From STC-54 sp964504665 (lineage in GTDB: Bacteria; Patescibacteriota; Microgenomatia; Daviesbacterales; UBA10151), in assembly GCA_964504665.1 (NCBI GenBank), contig CAZDEH010000025.1, forward strand, positions 1-13,815: DNA of 13,815 bases, given 5' to 3'. Numbering within the stretch: the first letter of the stretch is position 1; the number at the start of each line of letters is the position of its first letter. Positions 5,066-12,606 of the stretch are shown here, piece by piece. The notes beneath the pieces are model-generated. The model was not told where the DNA came from, searched no databases, and saw only the letters and a list, made by a program, of their open reading frames with translations. Made by a program: the position numbers and the translations under genes.

Positions 5066-5788
5066 ATGTCAGACGACAAACTCTACTACAAACGCGTACT
5101 GCTTAAAATTTCCGGTGAATTATTTGGTGATTCCTCTGGGCATGGTATTAATTTTGCCGCCTTTGAGAGTATCGCTAAAGATTTAATCGATATTAGGGAT
5201 CAAACTAAAATTGAGTTAGCACTTGTAGTCGGTGGTGGTAATATCTTCCGAGGTAGAGATAAAGCTGAACATGTTGATGAGGCTACTGCCGACTATATGG
5301 GTATGCTGGCAACTATCATTAACGGTATGGGGTTACAGGAGGCTCTGGAACGCCTAGGAGCCCCGACAAGAATGATGACTGCTATTGAAGTAAAATCTGT
5401 GGCAGAACCATATATCAGAAGAAAAGCTTTAAAGCACTTAAACCGTGGACGGATTGTTATTTTGACTGCCGGAACTGGTAATCCTTTTTTTACAACAGAT
5501 TCCGGGGCGGCACTGCGTGCAGCTGAACTTAATTGTGACATTATTTTGAAAGCTACAAATGTTGATGGGGTTTATTCTGAAGACCCGAAGAAAAATCCTT
5601 TAGCAAAACTCTTAACTAAAGTGACTTACCGAGAAGCGATTGAGAAAAACTTAAATGTGATGGATACTACAGCTTTTGCTCTTTGTCAAAAACAAAAAAT
5701 TCCTATCGTTGTCTTTAATATTAATAAATTGAATGATTTAGATGAGATTCTAACCGGTCATAGTTTCGGAACTTTAGTCACAAACTGA
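5066..5788 (+). CDS. pyrH: Uridylate (UMP) kinase
   Basis: Phosphorylates UMP to UDP with ATP, a step of pyrimidine nucleotide synthesis in the cytoplasm. The 240-residue protein is full length for the bacterial amino-acid-kinase-fold family. Visible motifs are KISGE (14-18), the glycine-rich GGGNIFRG (56-63), GTGNPFFTTDSGAALRA (136-152) for UMP and ATP binding, and KATNVDGVYSEDPK (162-175). The gene has its own promoter and is divergent from the small charged gene. In many bacteria pyrH is followed by frr (ribosome recycling factor); here the next gene is convergent and 12 nt away, so pyrH is monocistronic. No hairpin terminator is visible in that gap. Confidence 0.97.
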   Translation: MSDDKLYYKRVLLKISGELFGDSSGHGINFAAFESIAKDLIDIRDQTKIELALVVGGGNIFRGRDKAEHVDEATADYMGMLATIINGMGLQEALERLGAPTRMMTAIEVKSVAEPYIRRKALKHLNRGRIVILTAGTGNPFFTTDSGAALRAAELNCDIILKATNVDGVYSEDPKKNPLAKLLTKVTYREAIEKNLNVMDTTAFALCQKQKIPIVVFNINKLNDLDEILTGHSFGTLVTN

Positions 5789-5800
5789 AAGTTAGTTATA

Positions 5801-6928
5801 TCACTCACTTGGCATATCCTGTAAAAATGCAGTTACTGATCTTTCTTTATTGTCGTTCCAGACAGTTAAATTAAGTGAATCTCCTATTTTTTTACTTGCA
5901 ATCACTGAAGTAATTTTAGTTGCATCAGTAATCTGTTCATTGTTGATTTTGGTAATTATATCCCCCACTTTTATTCCGGCTTTTTCTGCAGGAGAATTTT
6001 CCAGGACATCCTGGATATACGCTCCCTGAGGAATTTCATTCATAATTGCCACATCTTTAGAGATAAACTGATACCTAATACCAAGATACGGTCGGGAGAC
6101 TTTACCGGTTTGGACAAACTCCGAAACAATTTTTTTCACAGAATTTATAGGTATTGCAAAACCAATGTTTTGTGCTCCCTCTGTAGTTGCAACATTAACA
6201 CCGATCACCTGACCGGCAGAATTTAGGAGTGGTCCACCTGAATTACCTGGGTTAATAGCTGCATCAGTTTGGATTAAATTATCCAGGCTTTCAGAAACGC
6301 CTGAAAATGGATCACCTGCATCAACTTGTCGACCTAAACCGGAAACAATTCCGGTTGTCACAGTATTGGTAAATTTGCCTAATGCATTCCCAATAGCAAT
6401 AACCGTTTGGCCAACTTTTAGATCAGAAGAATTACCTAAATCTAAAGCTACTAAATTAGTATCCTCTTCAATAGAAACTATGGCAAGATCTAAAATTGGA
6501 TCCCGGTAAATTTTCTTAGTACTATACTTCTTTCCATTTTTAGTAATGATGTTATAAGTTGCAGTCACATCAGACACTACATGTTTATTTGTCACGATAA
6601 TACCTTTAACGGAAACTACAAAACCTGTTCCTATTGTACTACTTTGATTTCTCGGGCTTGTAAACGGATCAAAAGGGTTAAATATCTTCCTGGTTGCCCC
6701 AATTGCTACTACTGACGGAGATACTTTATCAACCACATCAATAATAACATTCTCTTCCTTTAATATAGTTTGGGTTTTTTGTTGAACAAGACTCCCAGGT
6801 GTAATATTGCCACTAATATTAAATTGAGACAAATTAAAGGGTACTTTCTGATAAACATTAGCAATAATAATTGCAATAACAGCTACAATTATAATAATCG
6901 ATGACTTAGGAAAATTACTGGCGATCAT
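5801..6928 (-). CDS. HtrA/DegP-like membrane-anchored serine protease with PDZ domain
   Basis: A trypsin-like (S1C) protease probably acting outside the cytoplasmic membrane on misfolded or target proteins. Numbered from ATG 6928 (375 residues): a hydrophobic anchor at about 9-24, then the protease domain with the triad H116 (TNKHVV), D147 (ILDLAIV) and S230 (GNSGGP), and one C-terminal PDZ domain (about 275-370) containing SPAEKAGIKVGDIITKIN. All catalytic residues are present, so it should be active. A TTG six bases upstream (6934) is an alternative start. It is the last gene of the minus-strand cluster, 12 nt after the CtpA-like protease gene, suggesting the two proteases work together. 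A substrate cannot be assigned. Confidence 0.92.
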   Translation of the reverse strand: MIASNFPKSSIIIIVAVIAIIIANVYQKVPFNLSQFNISGNITPGSLVQQKTQTILKEENVIIDVVDKVSPSVVAIGATRKIFNPFDPFTSPRNQSSTIGTGFVVSVKGIIVTNKHVVSDVTATYNIITKNGKKYSTKKIYRDPILDLAIVSIEEDTNLVALDLGNSSDLKVGQTVIAIGNALGKFTNTVTTGIVSGLGRQVDAGDPFSGVSESLDNLIQTDAAINPGNSGGPLLNSAGQVIGVNVATTEGAQNIGFAIPINSVKKIVSEFVQTGKVSRPYLGIRYQFISKDVAIMNEIPQGAYIQDVLENSPAEKAGIKVGDIITKINNEQITDATKITSVIASKKIGDSLNLTVWNDNKERSVTAFLQDMPSE

Positions 6929-6940
6929 AGTCAATATTTT

Positions 6941-8149
6941 TTAATTAAACAGCTCGAGTGCTTTGTCCAGTTGATTATCTATTAAAGGGTCTTTCTCGTC
7001 TGCTTGATATTCTATCTTAACATCAGGTGTAAGACCCACTCCATGTACCCATCTGCCTAAAGGCGTTAACCATTTGGCTGTGGTGATGTGAATTCCTGTT
7101 CCCTGAGGCAAATCTTCAGTGGTTTGAATCGTACCTTTTCCAAAAGATTGTTCTCCAACTATAATTGCTCTTTTTTTATCCTGCAGGGCACCGGCTAAAA
7201 TTTCTGAAGCTGAAGCAGAGCCTTTATTAATCATCACAACCAGTGGCATTTTTAACATTTTTCCATTTCTAACAACTTTTATCTCTTCTCTTGTTCCTTT
7301 AGCATCTTCCTGTAAAACCAGAGGACCTGAATCAACAAATTCTGAAGCGATGTACGTGGCCGACTGTAAAAATCCTCCCGGATTATTCCTAACATCAACA
7401 ACTATCCCCTGAGGTGAACTACTTAGTACCTCGTTTATTGTTTCGTTCCATTCTGTATTAGTCTTTTCTCCAAATCCGGAAAGCCGGATATAAGCTACTT
7501 GTTTCCCGGATTTAGTTTCTTTCATCTTTAGATCCACAGTTTTGACAATAATCGTATCTCTTTTCAAGGATACATCTCTTGGTTTATCCTCATTCTCCCG
7601 AAACAGAGAAATTGCTACACTCGAACCTTTTGGACCTCTAATCATACTGACAGCATCAGGTAAAGAAATATTGGTCACCTCATTCTTATTGATTGAAAGT
7701 ATAATATCTCCCGCCTTTATTCCGGCTTTTTCGGCAGGTGTATCTTTCAAAGGTGCTATAACTACGAGTCTTTTATCTTTATTATAGCCAAGCTGCATAC
7801 CTACACCCTCAAATGATCCACCTAACTGTTCTTTGGTATTTTTTTGAGATTCCGGGGGAAGAAAAACTGTATAGGGATCTCCTAAGGCAGCTACCATTCC
7901 AGTAATAGCCCCAAAATACATTTTTTGAGGATCAATTGCTTTTTTGTCTATATATTTTTGGGAAACAAGATTCCATGTTTCCCAAAATAATTTAAAATCA
8001 ATATTATTGTTTTGAGGTGGCTGATCGGTCACTTGCAAAACTGGTTGGTAATTTTTCCAACTTAAAGTATAGTCTCTGTGGCCAAGTTGAAATCCCAATA
8101 TAAAAATCAGCACAACTACTATTAAAAAACTAAGATTTAAACGTTTCAT
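6941..8149 (-). CDS. C-terminal processing (S41) serine protease with PDZ domain
   Basis: A CtpA/Prc-type protease that trims or degrades extracytoplasmic proteins, usually recognising C-termini through its PDZ domain. The 402 residues comprise an N-terminal membrane anchor (about 6-22), a helical region, a PDZ domain (about 105-190, with GVGMQLG and TPAEKAGIKAGDIILSIN), and the S41 core. The catalytic pair appears as S313 in GSASASEI and K338 in SFGKGT, 25 residues apart as in the plant/algal D1 processing protease. Further core motifs are VVDVRNNPGGF (250-260) and the late segment TPLGRWVHGVGLTPDV. The start ATG overlaps the preceding stop as ATGA, implying translational coupling to the KOW/barrel protein. 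Confidence 0.94.
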   Translation of the reverse strand: MKRLNLSFLIVVVLIFILGFQLGHRDYTLSWKNYQPVLQVTDQPPQNNNIDFKLFWETWNLVSQKYIDKKAIDPQKMYFGAITGMVAALGDPYTVFLPPESQKNTKEQLGGSFEGVGMQLGYNKDKRLVVIAPLKDTPAEKAGIKAGDIILSINKNEVTNISLPDAVSMIRGPKGSSVAISLFRENEDKPRDVSLKRDTIIVKTVDLKMKETKSGKQVAYIRLSGFGEKTNTEWNETINEVLSSSPQGIVVDVRNNPGGFLQSATYIASEFVDSGPLVLQEDAKGTREEIKVVRNGKMLKMPLVVMINKGSASASEILAGALQDKKRAIIVGEQSFGKGTIQTTEDLPQGTGIHITTAKWLTPLGRWVHGVGLTPDVKIEYQADEKDPLIDNQLDKALELFN

Positions 8150-9285
8150 ATAATAATTTCTAAGTTTTGATAAGCAGTTCTGATCTTTTTAGATTTAGTG
8201 TTAACCAGAACTATGGTTGAACAGATCCCCGAAGGAAGTTGAGACACAGTCTTATCAATCGCCTCCACAATTCCTTGATACCCAAGATAATCCTGACCCA
8301 CTATCCTAACTTTTTGACCAATCTGAAGGTCAACCATATTTAGCTCTGGTAGCCTTTCCACAAAAGAATCTCTCGATAATTTTGTTTTGCGAATATAAAT
8401 CATACAACTGTTATCATCACTTGGCAAGATTAATCTATTACGGTTACCATCAATGATAGAAAATTTCCCGTTGCTTTGTTGTAATAGCGAGAAGATGTCT
8501 TCTCCCATATGAATAGACCCGAAGCCCTCAGTTATCAGTAGACTTAATCCAGTATCCGACCATTGTTTATTGTATATATTCCATCCACCAGCAATTGCTT
8601 TATAATCTTTCGCATTAATACCACCTGAAATGATCCCGGCAATACCAAGCTCAACTGCTTTTTCCAGACCATCAGAAAAGACTACTTCCCCCCCCACGAT
8701 AATTTGACCCCTCATAGTCTGTTCCAATTGGCGGGAACCAACTAGTACTTCCTTCGAACCTATGACATTTAATGTACCTTCTCGACTTTTTCCTGAACCC
8801 AATACTCCATACACCAAACTAGCCATAGTTTTAATGGTGATCATCCCCTTAGCTTCATCAATTTCCTCAATAACTCCCCAAACACCACAAACAAGTTTAA
8901 TGTTTTTAGGAAATAATTTAATCCGTAGTCTGCCTGTTTTGTCATCATAATAATCTAATATTCCATCTACCGGAGATAAAAGAATATTTCCTCCCAAGCC
9001 AAAAATACCTTCTTTTGAAGCTAACAGTTCATCTTTAAAAATATTGTTTCCCATTGCACGTTTGAGAAACTTAGGTGCCTCAAGAGAAGAAACATGTAGT
9101 TCATTAGCTAAGTTAACAGTCCTGAAACCGGAGGCTTTCTTCCCCTCAGCCAAGATATCGTGAGGTGTAACTTCATCTCCAATTTTGACATTTATTACCT
9201 CCGTAGCAGAGGGTAGTGTACGTTGAATATAAATTACCTCGTCCTTGCTTATTCTCATCCGCATATTAACAAAAAATTTATTCAT
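8146..9285 (-). CDS. Conserved uncharacterised protein with barrel-sandwich-like and KOW-like segments
   Basis: No established function. The N-terminal third holds beta-rich segments reminiscent of biotinyl-lipoyl/barrel-sandwich folds (VKIGDEVTPHDILAEG at 33-48; SPVDGILDYYDDKTGRLRI at 104-122). The middle has a hydrophobic Gly-rich stretch (about 195-224) and TEGFGSIHMGEDIFSLL (252-268). The C-terminus (about 319-345) is KOW-like, QIGQKVRIVG...GYQGIVEAI. From memory, the same order of segments, including the TEGFG motif, occurs in uncharacterised Chloroflexota proteins; a search is needed to confirm. No signal peptide or membrane helix is obvious. It overlaps both neighbours by ATGA (9282-9285 and 8146-8149), so its dose is tied to the GlmL-C-like protein and to CtpA. 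Confidence 0.8.
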   Translation of the reverse strand: MNKFFVNMRMRISKDEVIYIQRTLPSATEVINVKIGDEVTPHDILAEGKKASGFRTVNLANELHVSSLEAPKFLKRAMGNNIFKDELLASKEGIFGLGGNILLSPVDGILDYYDDKTGRLRIKLFPKNIKLVCGVWGVIEEIDEAKGMITIKTMASLVYGVLGSGKSREGTLNVIGSKEVLVGSRQLEQTMRGQIIVGGEVVFSDGLEKAVELGIAGIISGGINAKDYKAIAGGWNIYNKQWSDTGLSLLITEGFGSIHMGEDIFSLLQQSNGKFSIIDGNRNRLILPSDDNSCMIYIRKTKLSRDSFVERLPELNMVDLQIGQKVRIVGQDYLGYQGIVEAIDKTVSQLPSGICSTIVLVNTKSKKIRTAYQNLEIII

Positions 9286-9917
9286 AGTATCCTTGTATCA
9301 ATGATCAATCCTAATTGTCCACCAACTACTTGTATGGATAGGATTTTTTTACTCATTAATTCTACCGTAGAAGAGGTAAAAGTCACATCTACTTTAGATT
9401 CTGTTACAGGAATGACTATTAAACTTCCCACCTGAATCTGATACTGCTGATTTTTTATACCAATAATTATTAACCCACCCATCTGTAATTTTTCCGGTCT
9501 AATATATGTTCCTATTTGTTTCCGACCTAATCGATTTAACTTTAATAAAAATGTCGTTATCCCGCTAGGTAAAATAACATCAATAAAGACTCCTACCAAT
9601 TTTTGTAAATCGGTAAAATGTTCGAAAAATACCTCTGGTATATCTATTCTTTTAAGATTTTTATTATAGAATCTTGACTGATTTTGTTCGATAATTCTGC
9701 GGAGAATTGCAAAATCAAATAATAAATCTTTCTGATTTTGAGGGATAGTCTGAGAGTATAAAATTCTATTACCGAGTCTGTTTTCTGAAATGGTATGGTC
9801 CTCTTTTACTTTCAACCATTTCTGGATATCTTCTACTTCAATTCCTTCTAATTTTAGATAATAATCAAATAATCCTTGAACTGCCGGCATATTACCACTA
9901 GTATAGCGTGAGTGCAT
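9282..9917 (-). CDS. Uncharacterised protein resembling the C-terminal part of GlmL/MutL-like proteins
   Basis: About 211 residues from ATG 9917. The open frame continues to 10028, but that part overlaps the conserved end of rpsR, so the longer start is unlikely; ATG 9890 is also possible. No Shine-Dalgarno is clear. The last 40% (LQMGGLIIIGI..., then QVGSLIVIPV, ending VVGGQLGLIIDTRIL) looks like a beta barrel. I associate the closing GG-x-LGLIID-x-R motif with the C-terminus of GlmL-like (glutamate mutase L) proteins of Chloroflexota, but the Gly-rich ATPase motifs of those proteins are absent. The homology is from memory and tentative. Position between rpsR and the KOW/barrel gene, with ATGA coupling to the latter, suggests the two products act as a pair. 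Confidence 0.6.
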   Translation of the reverse strand: MHSRYTSGNMPAVQGLFDYYLKLEGIEVEDIQKWLKVKEDHTISENRLGNRILYSQTIPQNQKDLLFDFAILRRIIEQNQSRFYNKNLKRIDIPEVFFEHFTDLQKLVGVFIDVILPSGITTFLLKLNRLGRKQIGTYIRPEKLQMGGLIIIGIKNQQYQIQVGSLIVIPVTESKVDVTFTSSTVELMSKKILSIQVVGGQLGLIIDTRIL

Positions 9918-9945
9918 TGCTAGAGCAAGAATAGAGGGTATATTT

Positions 9946-10323
9946 TTAAACTTTGACGGTAAAAGGAAGCAATGCCAAATGGCGGGCGCGTTTAACTTCT
10001 CTGGTAGTTCTCCTTTGATGTTTCGCACATGTTCCGGATCTGGCTCTAGCCACTATTCGACCACGATCGTTAATAAAACGATGCAGAGCTACCATATCAA
10101 AATAATGTGGTTCAGTTTTATTGCTGCAAAATTGGCAAATCTTTTTTGAGCGTATTTGAGGATATCTCTCACCATTTTCTCCTGACTCCGGAGATCTCAT
10201 CTCAACTTCTCGTGTAACGTTTTTATCAGTCTCTTTTTTGGGCACCACGTCCTTCTTCTGCAGTAAAGGAGAGCTGATTGATTTAACTATACCTTTTGAT
10301 AAAATTTTTCTGGTTGTTGCCAT
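9946..10323 (-). CDS. rpsR: 30S ribosomal protein S18 with long N-terminal extension
   Basis: A small-subunit protein that binds the platform next to S6. The S18 core starts at KKICQFC (60-66) and runs to ARHLALLPF (113-121), with the signature around RIVARARSGTCAKHQRRTTREVKRAR (89-114). C63, C66, C99 and H102 form a plausible zinc site. The family is usually about 75-90 residues; here 125, because of a charged, probably disordered extension (1-58). An internal ATG (residue 42) would give a shorter protein, but the promoter at 10344-10372 is placed for the ATG at 10323. It completes the rpsF-ssb-rpsR order. rplI (L9), often next, is absent. Confidence 0.95.
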   Translation of the reverse strand: MATTRKILSKGIVKSISSPLLQKKDVVPKKETDKNVTREVEMRSPESGENGERYPQIRSKKICQFCSNKTEPHYFDMVALHRFINDRGRIVARARSGTCAKHQRRTTREVKRARHLALLPFTVKV

Positions 10324-10343
10324 TATTCAAAGATCTGAGGAGG

Positions 10344-10372
10344 ATTATATCAGTACTACGTCTCTAAGGCAA
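10344..10372 (-). promoter_or_regulatory. Internal promoter before rpsR (TTGCCT-17-TGATATAAT)
   Basis: Minus-strand TATAAT (10344-10349) is preceded by TGA, making an extended -10, and by TTGCCT (10367-10372) at 17 bp. It lies in the 55-bp gap between ssb and rpsR, 20 nt from the rpsR start. It could give rpsR and the four downstream genes expression independent of rpsF-ssb. Confidence 0.65.
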
Positions 10373-10378
10373 GACTAA

Positions 10379-10882
10379 TTAGAACGGTAAATCTTCATCC
10401 GCTACCGTTTCATTGGGTTTTTTGGGGGTATCTTCTTTAACTGTCTCTTCTTTTACTTCAGGTTGCTTCTCTGAAACCTCTTCGGCTTTTTTCCCTATTG
10501 GCTCTGGTAATACCACATCTTCAACTGATTCGGTTGACTCAGTAGAAAGTTTTGGAGTAATCAATATCATGTCTTCTAAAACAATCTCTGCATCACGTCT
10601 TTTATTTCCATCTTGACCTACCCACTCACGATATTGCAATCTACCTGAAACAAAAACCCTGGAGCCTTTTTTCATTAACTGATTACAAAGTTCTGCAAGT
10701 TTTCCCCAAGCGATAATTTTATGAAAATCTACTTCTTCTTTTTTCTCACCGTCACTGGTATAGGTTCTATTAGTGGCAAGACCAATTGTAGCCACAGCAG
10801 TACCTGTAGGAGTATATCTGAGTTCCGGATCTCTAGTTAAATTACCTATTAATTCTACTTTATTCCAAGACCTGCTTCCCAT
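10379..10882 (-). CDS. ssb: Single-stranded DNA-binding protein
   Basis: Coats single-stranded DNA in replication, repair and recombination and recruits partners through its tail. Residues 1-110 form the OB fold: WNKVELIGNLTRDPELRYTP (6-25), the aromatic segments DFHKIIAWGKLAE (52-64) and REWVGQDGNKR (85-95). Residues 111-160 are a Glu/Pro/Thr-rich linker, and the end DEDLPF is the classic acidic tip that binds partner proteins. Length 167 is typical. It follows rpsF by 8 nt with AAGGA just before the ATG, in the usual S6-SSB-S18 arrangement. Confidence 0.96.
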   Translation of the reverse strand: MGSRSWNKVELIGNLTRDPELRYTPTGTAVATIGLATNRTYTSDGEKKEEVDFHKIIAWGKLAELCNQLMKKGSRVFVSGRLQYREWVGQDGNKRRDAEIVLEDMILITPKLSTESTESVEDVVLPEPIGKKAEEVSEKQPEVKEETVKEDTPKKPNETVADEDLPF

Positions 10883-10890
10883 AAATCCTT

Positions 10891-11160
10891 TTAAATCCTT
10901 ACAATCAAGTACCGCAAAATATCTTCTTCTATTTTTAAAGACTTGTCAAGCGGAGAAATGGATTTTGGGTCTGTTTCAAAAAAATAATGAGCATAGTAAG
11001 CTTTTGTCAGCTTTTGTATAGGGTAAGTTAAATCTCTTACACCCCATAATTCTTCTTTAACATTCTCCCCCATTTTTTTGGTAATAGAATCCAGAAGTTC
11101 TTTACGGGCTTTTTCTTCCAATTCAGATTTAACTATTACAGTTAACGCATACTTATTCAT
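10891..11160 (-). CDS. rpsF: 30S ribosomal protein S6
   Basis: A small-subunit protein that pairs with S18 on the platform. The 89-residue sequence has the S6 fold pattern: YALTVIVKSELEEKARKEL (4-22), a middle strand ELWGVRDLTYPIQKLTKAYYAHYFFE (37-62) with the conserved Gly, Leu and Tyr-Pro-Ile residues, and ILRYLIVRI at the end. Length is slightly below the usual 95-130 because a C-terminal tail is missing. It is the first gene of the long minus-strand cluster and has a good promoter (11169-11197) 8 nt before its ATG, predicting a leaderless transcript. No Shine-Dalgarno is seen. Confidence 0.93.
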   Translation of the reverse strand: MNKYALTVIVKSELEEKARKELLDSITKKMGENVKEELWGVRDLTYPIQKLTKAYYAHYFFETDPKSISPLDKSLKIEEDILRYLIVRI

Positions 11161-11168
11161 TGTTAGGA

Positions 11169-11197
11169 ATTGTACTAGGAATCAGCCTAAAATTCAA
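11169..11197 (-). promoter_or_regulatory. Promoter of the rpsF-ssb-rpsR cluster (TTGAAT-17-TACAAT)
   Basis: Minus-strand TTGAAT (11192-11197) and TACAAT (11169-11174) are 17 bp apart. Only 8 nt separate the -10 box from the rpsF ATG, so transcription would begin at or within a base or two of the start codon. Confidence 0.7.
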
Positions 11198-11226
11198 CCT
11201 TACCATTTTAACCTTTCACTTTTGAA

Positions 11227-12606
11227 TTATTTTTTTATCACTAGTACTTTGTCTCTATCGGTTTTTAAGATCTGATATCTATTTTTTTCTACACGTTCAT
11301 TTTCCAACCTCCAGGTATTAGTGATAAGTAAAAAGTTTTGATCATTGGCAAATAAATATTTTAAATCCTGATTATAAAGTTTTGTCACCGGACGCCCAGC
11401 ATAAAATGTTCCTGCTGGATCAAAATCTCCATCAAGTAAGATTTTCCCAGACATTTTTCCTGCTTCTTTTGACAAAATAGCTTCATCTGAAATAAAGGCA
11501 GGAATATCAATAAACTGAAACCATGCTGCCCTTATTTGCAACAGAGAATAATATCCTGCAAACACCAATAGTAAAATTCCACCCACAAATTTGAGTCTTT
11601 TTGACCGAATTATTTTTTCACCAAGCACCCAAATACTCCCATAAAAAAGTAAGACCATAAATGGGTGGAGAGGAATCAAATGCCAAATTTGCAGTCTCTC
11701 CGAAAATATAAACTGAATGGAATAAAGCGCAAAGAATAGGACCAAAATCAAAAACCTTTTTTCTTTCAAAAATATTCCCAATATTACACCCAGTATTCCA
11801 GGCCAAAACCATTTGCCGATTCCGTTATGGAGGTATTCTTTAAAAAGTTTTAAACTACCAATAAAATTATTTTCCATTGTTGATTCCCTCACGCTATGGT
11901 TAAAATGCCACCATACCTGGGATGGCTCTTTTATAAATACTATCAGTATCCAGACACCAAATAGTCCAAGAGTTAAAACAACAGGCAGTAGAAAATCTCT
12001 GATTTTATATAGTTTGTTTTTCCAAAAAAGTACCGCTAAAACCGGAATTACCGCAGGTATAAAGACAATTCCTTTAATCATGGCTAAAAATGCCAAACTT
12101 AAGGCTAGAGGTAAAAAAAATTTCTTTTTTTCTGATGCTAATACTGCTAGATAAATAGTCAGGACAAAAAAGAGTGTCAGTAAAATATCCAGGTTCCCGG
12201 ATCTTGCCCTACTTAGAAACCAAAAAGATGAAGATAGGGAAACAGCAGATATAAAGCCTACCGATCTATTAAACAATTTGCTCCCAAGCAAATAAACCAT
12301 ATATAAAGTAACCAAACCTGCTATAGCTTGAGGTAATCTGGCAATCCACTCGTTAACACCAAAAAGTTTAAAAAATATAGCTTCAATCCAAAAACCTCCC
12401 GGGGGTTTGTCGGTAAAAGTAGTTCCGTTATAGATTAAATTAAATAAATCTCCAGTTTGACTGATATGTCTGGCCACATCGCCGTACCAAGCCTCATCCC
12501 ATGAAACCAAAGAAGATTGCCCTAACTTATAGAAAAATAGAGGTGCCAATAGAGAAAGCAGGGTTAAAGCTAGGAGGTCTTTTCTGTATTTTAGAAACCT
12601 ACTCAT
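11227..12606 (-). CDS. Membrane glycosyltransferase, PMT/ArnT-like (GT-C fold)
   Basis: A multi-pass membrane enzyme expected to transfer a sugar from a lipid-linked donor to a lipid, polysaccharide or protein outside the membrane. After a first helix (about 11-28) comes the acidic catalytic-type motif WDEAWYGDVA (36-45), then TDKPPGGFWIEA (65-76), typical of ArnT and related PMT_2 enzymes, and ARSGNLDILLT. About 9-11 hydrophobic segments follow up to roughly residue 360. The final 90 residues form a soluble domain containing DGDFDPAGTFYAGRPVTKLY. Donor and acceptor cannot be told. The start overlaps the ychF stop by one base (TAATG), so it is translated from the ychF mRNA. Confidence 0.88.
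   Translation of the reverse strand: MSRFLKYRKDLLALTLLSLLAPLFFYKLGQSSLVSWDEAWYGDVARHISQTGDLFNLIYNGTTFTDKPPGGFWIEAIFFKLFGVNEWIARLPQAIAGLVTLYMVYLLGSKLFNRSVGFISAVSLSSSFWFLSRARSGNLDILLTLFFVLTIYLAVLASEKKKFFLPLALSLAFLAMIKGIVFIPAVIPVLAVLFWKNKLYKIRDFLLPVVLTLGLFGVWILIVFIKEPSQVWWHFNHSVRESTMENNFIGSLKLFKEYLHNGIGKWFWPGILGVILGIFLKEKRFLILVLFFALYSIQFIFSERLQIWHLIPLHPFMVLLFYGSIWVLGEKIIRSKRLKFVGGILLLVFAGYYSLLQIRAAWFQFIDIPAFISDEAILSKEAGKMSGKILLDGDFDPAGTFYAGRPVTKLYNQDLKYLFANDQNFLLITNTWRLENERVEKNRYQILKTDRDKVLVIKK

Noticed and set aside
5789..5800. Terminator between the convergent pyrH and HtrA-like genes
   Set aside because: The gap is 12 nt and contains no GC-rich hairpin or T-run.
8775..8805. P-loop-like GSGKS in the KOW/barrel protein (residues 163-167)
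   Set aside because: The surrounding strand and helix pattern of a Walker A motif is missing and there is no Walker B; the segment lies in a Gly-rich beta region.
9946..10028. Longer start (10028) for the GlmL-C-like gene
   Set aside because: It would overlap the conserved S18 C-terminus by 83 nt, and the encoded residues are simply the other frame of that conserved sequence.
10186..10198. CTCCGGAG and GAGATCTC palindromes in the rpsR N-terminal extension as another repeat insert
   Set aside because: They are only 8 bp each, not shared with the other elements, and are compatible with chance.
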